Positions 1 through 5,838 are shown, counted from the stretch's first letter. The stretch is 6,791 bases of DNA from Comamonadaceae bacterium (GCA_947460165.1 CANHKH010000182.1:1-6791), one strand, 5' to 3'. Translations and numbers: made by a program. The notes: a model not told the origin generated them from the sequence alone.

Positions 1-155
1 AAGCACTCTCGCCCGATTACCTGCGCCACTTTTTGCGCCATGTGGAGTCCCTGCAATGGTTGGAAGCTGTGCGCGACACGCCCAAGACCGCGCCCAAAGT
101 AGGCAAGCTTGGCAAGCAAACCAAGCCCACCCCGCGCCGCCGCTCAGGCGGGTAA
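1..155 (+). CDS. C-terminal 50 residues of an unidentified protein (5' end outside the window)
   Basis: Reading from base 3 gives an open frame of 50 codons ending in TAA at 153-155. It carries no start of its own that would make a sensible gene, so it is the tail of a gene beginning left of the window. The visible part has an amphipathic helix-like stretch (residues 4-27, with YLRHFLRHVESLQWLEAVRD). A basic, low-complexity tail follows, rich in K, R, P, T and G and ending RRRSGG, of the kind that is disordered and may touch nucleic acid or acidic partners. The composition looks like real protein rather than a shadow frame. The family cannot be recognised from this tail. It converges on cca across a 102-base gap (156-257). 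Confidence 0.6.
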   Translation, partial: ALSPDYLRHFLRHVESLQWLEAVRDTPKTAPKVGKLGKQTKPTPRRRSGG

Positions 156-237
156 AGGCCAAAAAGGCCGGCGACTTGCATGCTGCGGCGCTCAGGTCCC
201 AGCGCTGTGCCGCACTCGGCCTGCACCAGACCGATCA

Positions 238-250
238 GCGGCTGTGCCGC
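238..250 (-). terminator. small hairpin just after cca, possible weak terminator
   Basis: A perfect 5-bp inverted repeat (gcggc / gccgc, loop tgt) begins 7 bases after the cca stop codon, in the 102-base gap between the convergent left-edge gene and cca. There is no T-run on either side, so it does not meet the usual form of an intrinsic terminator. A second, very short inverted repeat, ggcc-aaaaa-ggcc, lies at 157-169. Nothing else was recognised in this gap. Confidence 0.2.
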
Positions 251-257
251 AGGCGCG

Positions 258-1505
258 CTAGGGCAGCGGGTCGGCACCCGCGTCCCGCCCAAAGCCTGCC
301 AGCGCTTGCAGCCGAGCGCGCCGCACCTTCTCGCCGATGTGCTCGCCTTTGAGGCCTTGTTGCTGGGCTTGCGCGGCAATCTGGGCGGTGGGCACGCTCA
401 ATGCCCGGGCCAGGGCCGCCTGCAAGCGTGCGCGCTGGGGGTAAGGCTGCTCCGCCAAGCCCAGGCGGCCACGGGCATCGCATTCGCAGGCCAGCACAAT
501 CTCGTCAAACCGGGCGGGCTTGCGAAGGGCATCGCAGCGCTCCAGCAGGCGCAGCAGGGCCTGGGGACCGAGCTCGGCGCTGCGGTGGATGTTGCCGTGC
601 TCGCGGGCCACCAGATCGGCCAGGTCTTTGCAGTCCACCGGCACGCGCAGGCGCTGGCACACGCCTTGAAGCAGGCGGGCGCTGCGCTCTTCATGGCCAA
701 GGTGGCGGGGCAGCAAGTGCACGGGCGTGGTCCCTTTGCCCAGGTCGTGCATGAGGCAGGCAAAGCGCACGCCCAGCGGGGCTTGCAGCTGGGCCGACAT
801 GTCCATCACCATCATGAGGTGCACGCCGGTGTCTATCTCCGGGTGGTATTCGGCGCGCTGCGGCACGCCCCACAGACGATCGACCTCGGGCAGCAAGCGG
901 GCGAGCGCGCCGCAGCTGCGCAGCACCTCGAACATGCGCGAGGGGCGCTCTTGCATCAGGCCGCGTGAGAGCTCTTGCCACACGCGCTCGGGCACCAGGG
1001 CGTCGACCTCGCCGGCGTCCACCATCTGCCGCATGAGCGCCAAGGTTTCGGTCGCCACTGAAAAATCAGGAAAGCGCGCCGCAAAGCGGGCCAGCCGCAA
1101 AATGCGCACCGGGTCTTCGGCAAACGCGGCGGTGACGTGCCTGAACACCCGAGCCTGCAAGTCCGCTTGGCCGCCGTAGGGGTCGATCAGGCGGCCCTCT
1201 GCGCTTTGTGCGATGGCATTGATGGTGAGGTCGCGCCGGGCCAGGTCTTCTTGAAGCGTGACGTTGGGCTGCGCTTGCACGGCAAAGCCACGGTAGCCCT
1301 GCGCGGTCTTGCGCTCGGTGCGCGCCAGGGCGTGTTCCTCGCGGGTGAGCGGGTGCAAAAACACCGGAAAGTCTTTGCCCACCGGCAAAAAGCCCTGGGC
1401 TACCAGCTCTTCTGGCGTGGCGCCCACCACCACCCAGTCGCGGTCCTGCACGGGCAGGCCGAGCAAGGCATCCCGCACGGCACCGCCGACTTGGTAAATC
1501 TCCAT
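258..1505 (-). CDS. cca: multifunctional CCA-adding enzyme (tRNA nucleotidyltransferase with HD phosphohydrolase domain)
   Basis: A cytoplasmic enzyme of 415 residues that builds or repairs the 3'-CCA end of tRNA from CTP and ATP. The class II nucleotidyltransferase head is complete: VGGAVRD at 6-12, metal ligands D21 and D23 in the QDRDWVVVG stretch, RRDLTINA at 90-97, and the nucleotide-selecting EDPVRILRLAR at 130-140. As I recall the E. coli enzyme (412 residues), its residues R11, D21, D23, R91, R137 and R140 fall at these same positions. The C-terminal half carries an HD domain (H229, then HD at 253-254 in CLMHDLGKG), which in the E. coli type gives 2'-nucleotidase, phosphatase and 2',3'-cyclic phosphodiesterase activities. 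The ATG at 1503-1505 is supported because the family starts at M-x-IY-x-VGG; no clear Shine-Dalgarno precedes it. It is separated from the upstream catabolic operon by 387 bases and is probably transcribed independently. Confidence 0.97.
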   Translation of the reverse strand: MEIYQVGGAVRDALLGLPVQDRDWVVVGATPEELVAQGFLPVGKDFPVFLHPLTREEHALARTERKTAQGYRGFAVQAQPNVTLQEDLARRDLTINAIAQSAEGRLIDPYGGQADLQARVFRHVTAAFAEDPVRILRLARFAARFPDFSVATETLALMRQMVDAGEVDALVPERVWQELSRGLMQERPSRMFEVLRSCGALARLLPEVDRLWGVPQRAEYHPEIDTGVHLMMVMDMSAQLQAPLGVRFACLMHDLGKGTTPVHLLPRHLGHEERSARLLQGVCQRLRVPVDCKDLADLVAREHGNIHRSAELGPQALLRLLERCDALRKPARFDEIVLACECDARGRLGLAEQPYPQRARLQAALARALSVPTAQIAAQAQQQGLKGEHIGEKVRRARLQALAGFGRDAGADPLP

Positions 1506-1591
1506 GGGGCTAGTTTAGGCAGGTCTTTGGGGCTTTGAAGGTGAGCGTGCGTCGCTGGCCTGCAAGGTGCGGTCAAGCAGCTGTGGTGGTG

Positions 1592-1627
1592 CGCGTGCCC
1601 CCACCCCGGCCCTCCCCCAGAGGGGGA
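1592..1627 (+). repeat. C/G-rich palindromic intergenic repeat, copy A
   Basis: This copy has a C-rich left part (ccccc-a-cccc-gg) and then an inner stem, tccccc-aga-ggggga. Bases 1596-1627 are identical over 32 bases to copy C (1775-1806). Bases 1592-1627 match the reverse complement of copy B (1660-1695) at 34 of 36 positions. It resembles the short interspersed palindromes (REP/BIME-like) found many times between genes in Burkholderiales and other proteobacteria; that likeness is from memory. Confidence 0.85.
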
Positions 1628-1659
1628 AGGTGTCATTCGGGGAATTTGGTTTTGCCCCC

Positions 1660-1695
1660 TCCCCCTCTGGGGGAGGGTTGGGGTGGGGGCACGCG
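1660..1695 (-). repeat. C/G-rich palindromic intergenic repeat, copy B, inverted
   Basis: This is the reverse complement of copy A with two changes (gg to aa in the middle of the unit). Copies A and B face each other across 32 bases (1628-1659), so the transcript of either strand could fold into a stem of about 36 bp. Such a structure lies in the path of transcripts leaving the tarD operon towards cca and could slow polymerase or block 3' exonucleases. Confidence 0.85.
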
Positions 1696-1774
1696 TGAGG
1701 ACACAGTGCCGATGTGCACTGGCTCAAAAGAAGTCAGACACAAGACGCGTTGAATGAAAAATGGCGCTGTGCGT

Positions 1775-1809
1775 TGCCCCCACCCCGGCCCTCCCCCAGA
1801 GGGGGAGGG
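1775..1809 (+). repeat. C/G-rich palindromic intergenic repeat, copy C
   Basis: In direct orientation to copy A, with 32 identical bases. Its inner palindrome is the most complete of the three, with ccctccccc at 1789-1797, loop aga, and gggggaggg at 1801-1809: a perfect 9-bp stem. It lies 84 bases beyond the tarD stop codon and is the copy nearest to the 3' end of the operon. Confidence 0.85.
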
Positions 1810-1892
1810 AGGAATACGGGATGCTGCGCGCTCGTCCAGAGGGAGAAATACGGATGACCTTGCGCTCGCCTCACAAGGGCGTCTCAAAGCAC

Positions 1893-3056
1893 TCAAGCCA
1901 GTGCGCGCATCTCGGCGATCAAATCGGCCTTGCCCTCAAAACCAATGCCGGGCAGCGCTGGCAAGTCCACATAGCCGCCCTGTACCTTCACGCCGTCGGG
2001 AAAGCCGCCATAAGGCTGGAACAAATCGGGGTAGCTTTCGTTGCCGCCCAGGCCCAGGCCGGCGGCGATGGCCAGCGACATTTGGTGGCCGCCGTGGGGA
2101 ATGCAACGGCTGGGCGACCAGCCGTGTTCGCGCAGCATGTCCAGGGTGCGCAGGTACTCGACCAAGCCGTAGCTGAGCGCGCAGTCGAACTGCAGCCAGT
2201 CGCGGTCTGGCCGCATGCCGCCGTGGCGGATGAGGTTGCGCGCGTCTTGCATGGAAAACAGGTTCTCGCCGGTGGCCAGCGAGCCTGGGTAGACCTCGCC
2301 CAGGCGGGCCTGCAGCGCGTAGTCCAGCGGGTCGCCCGCTTCCTCGTACCAAAACAGCGGGTACTGCGCCATGGCGCGGCCGTAGGCCACGGCCGTCGGC
2401 AGGTCGAAGCGGCCATTGGCGTCCACCGCCAGCTGCTGGCCCGGGCCCAGAATCTTGAGCACCGACTCAATGCGCTCGCAGTCCTCGGCGAGGCTGGCGC
2501 CGCCTATCTTCATCTTGACCACCGAGTAACCGCGCTCGAGGTAGCTGCTCATCTCGCGCTGCAATTGCTCTATGCCTTTGCCGGGGTAGTAGTAGCCGCC
2601 GGCCGCGTACACAAACACGCGGGTTTGGGCCTGGCCGTTGCCGTAGGTGTCGGCCAGGTGTTGGTAGAGCGGCACGCCGGCAATCTTGGCCACCGCGTCC
2701 CACACCGCCATGTCTATGGTGCCCACGGCCACCGAGCGCTCGCCATGGCCGCCGGGCTTTTCGTTGGTCATCATGCGGGCCCAGATTTTGTGCGGATCGA
2801 GGTTGTCGCCGTCCTCGTTGCGCAGGCTGGCGGGGTCGGCCTCGAGCAGGCGGGGGATGAAGCGCTCGCGGATCAGGCCGCCCTGGCCGTAGCGGCCGTT
2901 GGAGTTAAAGCCATAGCCCACCACCGGCCGGCCGTCGCGGATCACGTCGGTGACCACCGCCACCAGGCTGAGCGTCATCTTGGAAAAATCGATGTAGGCG
3001 TTGCGGATGTCCGACTTGATGGGCCGGGTCGATTCGAGGATGGAGACGATGTTCAT
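1893..3056 (-). CDS. tarD: D(-)-tartrate dehydratase, enolase superfamily (mandelate racemase/muconate lactonizing branch)
   Basis: A cytoplasmic Mg2+-dependent lyase of 387 residues, expected to remove water from D(-)-tartrate and give oxaloacetate (EC 4.2.1.81). The N-terminal capping domain covers about residues 1-130, with highly distinctive stretches IRNAYIDFSKMT (17-28), GYGFNSNGRYGQGG (47-60) and NEKPGGHGERS (98-108). The barrel carries the KxK base motif (K181, K183), metal ligands D212 (VDANGR), E238 (WYEE) and E264 (ATGEN), and the D291/H321 pair (CIPHGGHQMS). These sit one residue before the positions I recall for the characterised Bradyrhizobium japonicum TarD (K184, D213, E239, E265, H322), and the surrounding sequence also matches that protein closely from memory. 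It is the last gene of the operon, 30 bases after the SDR stop, with an A/T-rich gap and no clear Shine-Dalgarno. Another tartrate-like sugar acid as substrate cannot be excluded without assay. Confidence 0.9.
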   Translation of the reverse strand: MNIVSILESTRPIKSDIRNAYIDFSKMTLSLVAVVTDVIRDGRPVVGYGFNSNGRYGQGGLIRERFIPRLLEADPASLRNEDGDNLDPHKIWARMMTNEKPGGHGERSVAVGTIDMAVWDAVAKIAGVPLYQHLADTYGNGQAQTRVFVYAAGGYYYPGKGIEQLQREMSSYLERGYSVVKMKIGGASLAEDCERIESVLKILGPGQQLAVDANGRFDLPTAVAYGRAMAQYPLFWYEEAGDPLDYALQARLGEVYPGSLATGENLFSMQDARNLIRHGGMRPDRDWLQFDCALSYGLVEYLRTLDMLREHGWSPSRCIPHGGHQMSLAIAAGLGLGGNESYPDLFQPYGGFPDGVKVQGGYVDLPALPGIGFEGKADLIAEMRALA

Positions 3057-3086
3057 GAAAAAAGGTTTAAAACAAACGAGAGAAAT

Positions 3087-3821
3087 TCACTGCGCCAGGG
3101 AGGCGCCGCCGCACAGCGTCAGTTCTTGGCCGGTCATGGCAGCGGCCGCCGGCGAGAGCAGGTAGGCGACCAGGGCCGCCACCTCTTCGGGCTGGATCAG
3201 CCGGCCCATGGGCGGCAACTTGGGTGGGCTGCTGGCGCGCGTGGCCGCGTCCATCATGGCGGTGGCGGTGGCGGCTGGCGACACCACATTGAAGGTGATG
3301 CCCTGGCTGGCCCATTCGGCGGCCCAGGAGCGGGCCATGGCCACCAGCGCCGCCTTGACCGCCGCATACTGGCCCCGGCCTGGAAAGCCTTGCGAAATGC
3401 GGCTGCCGATGAAGACCACGCGGCCGCCAGCGCCAGTTTGCGCGCCTGTGCGACCGGCTTCTTGCAGGTGCGCCAGCCAGGCTTGCGCAAGCGCCGTGGC
3501 GGCCTGCACATGCAGCTGCCACATGGCTTGGCCGGCGTCCAAATCCAGCGCGTCCAGGCCGGCGGTGTGCATGAACCCGGCGGCATGCACCAAGGCCTGC
3601 GCAGGCACCTGGCGGGCCAGGCGCTCAATGGCCGCCTGGTCGCCCAGGTCAATCAGGTGGTGGTGGTAGGCCGGGTGGTCCAGCGTGGCTGGGCTGCGGT
3701 CCAGGCCGGCCACCTGCCAGCCAGTGGCCAGCAAGTGGGCCGCAATGGCCCGGCCTATGCCGGCGCTCGCTCCGGTGACCACGGCGCGGGGCAGGGGATC
3801 ATTCGAGCCGGATATTGCCAT
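3087..3821 (-). CDS. short-chain dehydrogenase/reductase (SDR) with atypical catalytic set
   Basis: A 244-residue classical-length SDR, probably oxidising a secondary alcohol or reducing a ketone with a nicotinamide cofactor. The Rossmann motif TGASAGIG is at 16-23. D41 ends strand beta-2 and suggests NAD(H) over NADP(H). The catalytic core has S140 (FIGS) and Y152-x3-K156 (YAAVK). Two usual features are altered. The NNAG turn reads HAAG (79-82), and the Asn of the N-S-Y-K tetrad appears to be His104 (WQLHVQ). The PG motif after strand beta-6 is PA (182-183), and the C-terminal GG motif is kept (CGGASL). The ATG lies 23 bases inside the solute-binding-protein gene, in another frame, implying translational coupling; no good Shine-Dalgarno is seen before it. 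The substrate is unknown. The operon context suggests a hydroxy-acid or its oxo form. Confidence 0.9.
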   Translation of the reverse strand: MAISGSNDPLPRAVVTGASAGIGRAIAAHLLATGWQVAGLDRSPATLDHPAYHHHLIDLGDQAAIERLARQVPAQALVHAAGFMHTAGLDALDLDAGQAMWQLHVQAATALAQAWLAHLQEAGRTGAQTGAGGRVVFIGSRISQGFPGRGQYAAVKAALVAMARSWAAEWASQGITFNVVSPAATATAMMDAATRASSPPKLPPMGRLIQPEEVAALVAYLLSPAAAAMTGQELTLCGGASLAQ

Positions 3822-4764
3822 CGGTGATGATTTTCTGCGATCGTGCCATGTCCTCGGTCTGGAACTTCACAAAATCTTCGATGGAGCCGGGACTCACGAT
3901 CAGGCCTTGCGCAATGAGCTTGTCCTTGATGTCGCCGGCCAGGGCCTTGTTGGCCTCGGCATTGAGCTTTTGCTGGATGGCGCGATCGGTCTTGACCGGC
4001 GCCCACAGCCCGTACCAGCTATAGAACTCATAACCGGGCAGGCTCTCAGCCACCGTGGGCACCTCGGGCAGGTTGGGCGTGCGCTTGGCCGAGGTCACGG
4101 CCACCACGCGCAGCAGACCCGCCCTGTGGTGCTGGAGCGAGCCCAAGATGGGGTCGATGAAACCATCAATCTGCCCGCCTATGAGGTCTTGGAAGGCCGG
4201 CGCCGTGCCCTTGTAGGGCACCACCGTGTATTCGATGCCGGCAGCGCGCTTGAGCAGCTCGGTCGACAGGTGGCCGGCCGAGCCTATGGAGCCCACGGCA
4301 AAAGTCATCTTGCCGGGGTTGGCCTTGGCATAGGCCACCAGGGACTTGAGGTCGGTGATGGGCAGGTTCTTGTTGATGGCCACCGACAGCGGCGCCTGCG
4401 CCACCAGCGCCACCGGTGCGAAGTCGCGCGGCACCGAGTAGGGCACGGACTTCATGGTCATGGGCGCGGTGGTAAAGGTCGAGGCGTTGAACAGCAGGGT
4501 GTAGCCGTCGGCCGCCGCCTTGGCCACCACATCGGCGCCTATGGTGCCGTTGCCGCCCGCGCGGTTTTCCACCACAAAGGGCTGGCCGGTCTGCTCGCTC
4601 ATGCGCTGGACCAGCATGCGGCCCACAGCGTCCAGCGTGCCTCCTGGTGGAAAGGGGATGATGACTTTGACCGGCCTGTTGGGATAGGCCTGGGCCAGGA
4701 CCAGCGGAGCGCTCAGAAGCGCAGCGGCAGCCAGGCTGGCGCAGATGAGGAATTGGCGTTTCAT
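3799..4764 (-). CDS. Bug/TctC-family periplasmic solute-binding protein
   Basis: A 321-residue exported binding protein for small organic acids, of the type that serves tripartite tricarboxylate transporters. The signal peptide is clear: MKRQF, a hydrophobic core over about 6-22, and an AQA cleavage site at 24-26, so the mature protein would start YPNRPVK. The family's ligand loop follows (IPFPPGGTLDAVGRM, 36-50), then ENRAGGNGTIGADVVAKA (66-83), FAVGSIGSAGH (155-165) and VPYKGTAPAFQDLIGGQID (182-200). The longer frame to 4896 is rejected: ATG 4762-4764 has the signal peptide directly behind it and the best ribosome site in the operon. The gene starts 34 bases after the lyase gene and overlaps the SDR start. 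No TctA/TctB membrane subunits are encoded here, so it must share a transporter encoded elsewhere or serve another sensing role. Ligand by context: tartrate or a related hydroxy-acid (inference). Confidence 0.95.
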   Translation of the reverse strand: MKRQFLICASLAAAALLSAPLVLAQAYPNRPVKVIIPFPPGGTLDAVGRMLVQRMSEQTGQPFVVENRAGGNGTIGADVVAKAAADGYTLLFNASTFTTAPMTMKSVPYSVPRDFAPVALVAQAPLSVAINKNLPITDLKSLVAYAKANPGKMTFAVGSIGSAGHLSTELLKRAAGIEYTVVPYKGTAPAFQDLIGGQIDGFIDPILGSLQHHRAGLLRVVAVTSAKRTPNLPEVPTVAESLPGYEFYSWYGLWAPVKTDRAIQQKLNAEANKALAGDIKDKLIAQGLIVSPGSIEDFVKFQTEDMARSQKIITDGNIRLE

Positions 4765-4770
4765 AAGTGT

Positions 4771-4776
4771 CTCCTT
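4771..4776 (-). promoter_or_regulatory. strong Shine-Dalgarno of the solute-binding-protein gene
   Basis: Read on the minus strand this is AAGGAG, six bases before the ATG at 4762-4764. It fixes that start against upstream alternatives in the same frame. No comparable site precedes the other genes of the operon, so the binding protein is probably translated at the highest level, as is common for transport binding proteins. Confidence 0.8.
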
Positions 4777-4798
4777 TGATATTCGGGGTGATGAAAAC

Positions 4799-5737
4799 TC
4801 AGCGCTTGAGCAGGCCGGCCTGCGCGACCGCTGCGCGCAGCGCCGCCATCTCATGCTCAGCGGGCGCATGTGTGGGTGGGCGCACGGTGGCTGCATCGAG
4901 CACGCCGGCCAGGTACATGCCGCCCTTCATGCGGGCATGCGCCTCGCCCGTGGGCTCGCCGCCGCCATAGACCGCGTCCTTGAGCGGCGTGATGAGGGCC
5001 TGCACAGCCCTGGCTTTGTTCAGATCGCCCGCCTGCACCGCGTTCCACAGGTCGATGATGAGCTGCGGAATAAAAGTGGCAAAGCCCACCAGCGCGCCGT
5101 CCACCCCTTGGACCATGGAGGCCAGCAGGTACTCGTCGTGGCAGGTCAAGATGGCCTTGGTGGCGTCGGCTTCCCGAATGGCCTGGATGTCGCGGGCGTA
5201 CTTGTTCATGTCGCGCTGGCCCACCTTGAAGGCCTGCAGGTAGGGCAGGCGGGCCAGGTCGGCGAGCAGGGCCGACGAATACGAGGCGCGGGTCCAGGCC
5301 GGGTAGACATGGCAGACCAGGTCCAGCTCGGGCGTGGCCTGGTGGATGGCGTCAAAGTAGGCCAGCGCATGCTCGGGCGTGCAGCCAAAGCGCAGCCAGT
5401 GGTGGGGCGGCATCACGTCCAGCGCCACCGCGCCGGCATCGCGCGCGGCCCGGGCGTGGTCGGCGGCGTCGCGCAGGCCCTCGCACACAATGGAGGAGAT
5501 CACCGGCGTTTTGCCCTTGAGCTCGTCGGCGACGATGCGCGTGACCTCGGCGCGTTCGGGCGGGGTGAGCGAGAAGACCTCGCCCGTGTGGCCGTTGGTC
5601 ATCACGGCCACCACCCCTTGGTGGCCGGCCAGCCAGGAGGCCAGGCGCCTGAGCGCGGGCTCATCAATGCGGTGGTCTGGGGTGAAGGGGCAGGAAATGG
5701 CGGGGATGATGCCCCGGTAGTTGCTGATTTGCGGCAT
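4799..5737 (-). CDS. DapA/NAL-superfamily Schiff-base lyase (dihydrodipicolinate synthase family, not DapA itself)
   Basis: A 312-residue class I aldolase/lyase-fold enzyme. It opens with the family's strand 1 (YRGIIPAISCPFTPD, 7-21), and the Schiff-base lysine is K171 (YLQAFKVGQRD). Y145 and R150 (VYPAWTR) sit where DHDPS has Y133 and R138, and the substrate loop GHTGE (49-53) replaces GTTGE. Thus a 2-oxo-acid substrate with a free carboxylate is expected. Two residues of the DHDPS proton relay differ: Thr44 aligns with H50 and Tyr107 with a His in PPHHW (110-114). Lysine biosynthesis is therefore unlikely. ATG 5735-5737 puts the family start near the N terminus; the longer frame begins at a TTG (5806) with no family-like sequence. 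It is the first gene of the operon, divergent from the LysR gene. The exact reaction (aldol cleavage, dehydration or decarboxylation of a 2-oxo-acid) cannot be read from sequence. Confidence 0.9.
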   Translation of the reverse strand: MPQISNYRGIIPAISCPFTPDHRIDEPALRRLASWLAGHQGVVAVMTNGHTGEVFSLTPPERAEVTRIVADELKGKTPVISSIVCEGLRDAADHARAARDAGAVALDVMPPHHWLRFGCTPEHALAYFDAIHQATPELDLVCHVYPAWTRASYSSALLADLARLPYLQAFKVGQRDMNKYARDIQAIREADATKAILTCHDEYLLASMVQGVDGALVGFATFIPQLIIDLWNAVQAGDLNKARAVQALITPLKDAVYGGGEPTGEAHARMKGGMYLAGVLDAATVRPPTHAPAEHEMAALRAAVAQAGLLKR

Positions 5738-5774
5738 GTGGTTCGCGGCGGGTGCCAGCGCTGTGGGAAAGCCC

Positions 5775-5838
5775 GCATGGTCAATGCAGCGGCCTGCAGG
5801 GTCCAATACTAAAAACGCATAGATTTATCCCAAAGCAT
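5775..5838. promoter_or_regulatory. candidate LysR operator region with four GCAT/ATGC half-sites
   Basis: Within the 110-base divergent control region (5738-5847) an inverted repeat GCAT-N5-ATGC lies at 5775-5787. Two further GCAT sites follow at 5817-5820 and 5835-5838, 18 bases apart. The upstream and downstream groups start 42 bases apart, about four helical turns. A second small dyad, tgcag-cggc-ctgca (5785-5798), overlaps the first. LysR-type proteins usually bind one strong dyad and one weaker activation site near -35, and this layout is compatible with that. No canonical T-N11-A box stands out, so the assignment is tentative. Confidence 0.3.
5806..5833 (-). promoter_or_regulatory. candidate sigma-70-type promoter of the lyase/Bug/SDR/tarD operon
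   Basis: On the minus strand TTGGGA (5828-5833) and TAGTAT (5806-5811) are separated by 16 bases. Each matches its consensus hexamer at 4 of 6 positions. Transcription would start near 5800, leaving a leader of about 60 bases before the ATG at 5735-5737. A weak promoter overlapped by GCAT half-sites fits activation by the divergent LysR regulator. The lysR promoter must lie in the same stretch on the other strand, but no convincing hexamer pair was found. Confidence 0.35.

Larger units (their letters stand above)
1506..1892. other. 387-base gene-free region between the tarD operon end and cca
   Basis: No convincing gene lies here: the open frames crossing it are made by the repeats and have no family-like sequence. 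It holds three C/G-rich palindromic repeat copies (listed separately). A short hairpin sits at 1704-1721 (cagtgc / gcactg, loop of 6). A degenerate echo of the third repeat's right flank occurs as well: 'aatacgggatg' near 1813-1823 recurs as 'aatacggatg' at 1847-1856, each preceded by an 'agaggg' stretch. The region must contain the cca promoter and the end of the operon transcript. No T-rich intrinsic terminator and no good -35/-10 pair could be fixed. Confidence 0.7.

Noticed and set aside
180..968. Open frame of 262 codons on the + strand opposite cca
   Set aside because: The cca frame carries every catalytic motif of its family; this frame is its mirror and ends without any motif.
1506..1560. 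Possible cca promoter (TTCAAA, then TAAACT on the minus strand)
   Set aside because: The hexamers match poorly and would start transcription almost at the ATG, leaving no leader; not supported enough to list.
1592..1809. CRISPR array
   Set aside because: The repeats are palindromic, of mixed orientation and unevenly spaced, with no spacer pattern and no cas genes.
1867..1881. Small inverted repeat (cgcc/ggcg) after tarD as operon terminator
   Set aside because: Only 4 bp of stem, a 7-base loop and no T-run; too weak to call.
1761..3827. Open frame of 688 codons on the + strand opposite tarD and the SDR gene
   Set aside because: It is antisense to two well-supported genes, has no family-like sequence, starts inside repeat copy C, and is the kind of long shadow frame that high G+C codon usage produces.
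3685..4779. Open frame of 364 codons on the + strand opposite the Bug gene
   Set aside because: Antisense shadow; rich in Gly, His, Arg and Ala without motifs, while the opposite strand has a full signal peptide and Bug motifs.
4765..4896. N-terminal extension of the Bug gene by 44 codons
   Set aside because: It would bury the signal peptide, overlaps the lyase gene, and ignores the good Shine-Dalgarno before the ATG at 4762-4764.
4745..5812. Open frame of 355 codons on the + strand opposite the lyase gene
   Set aside because: Antisense shadow of the DapA-family gene, with no recognisable domain.
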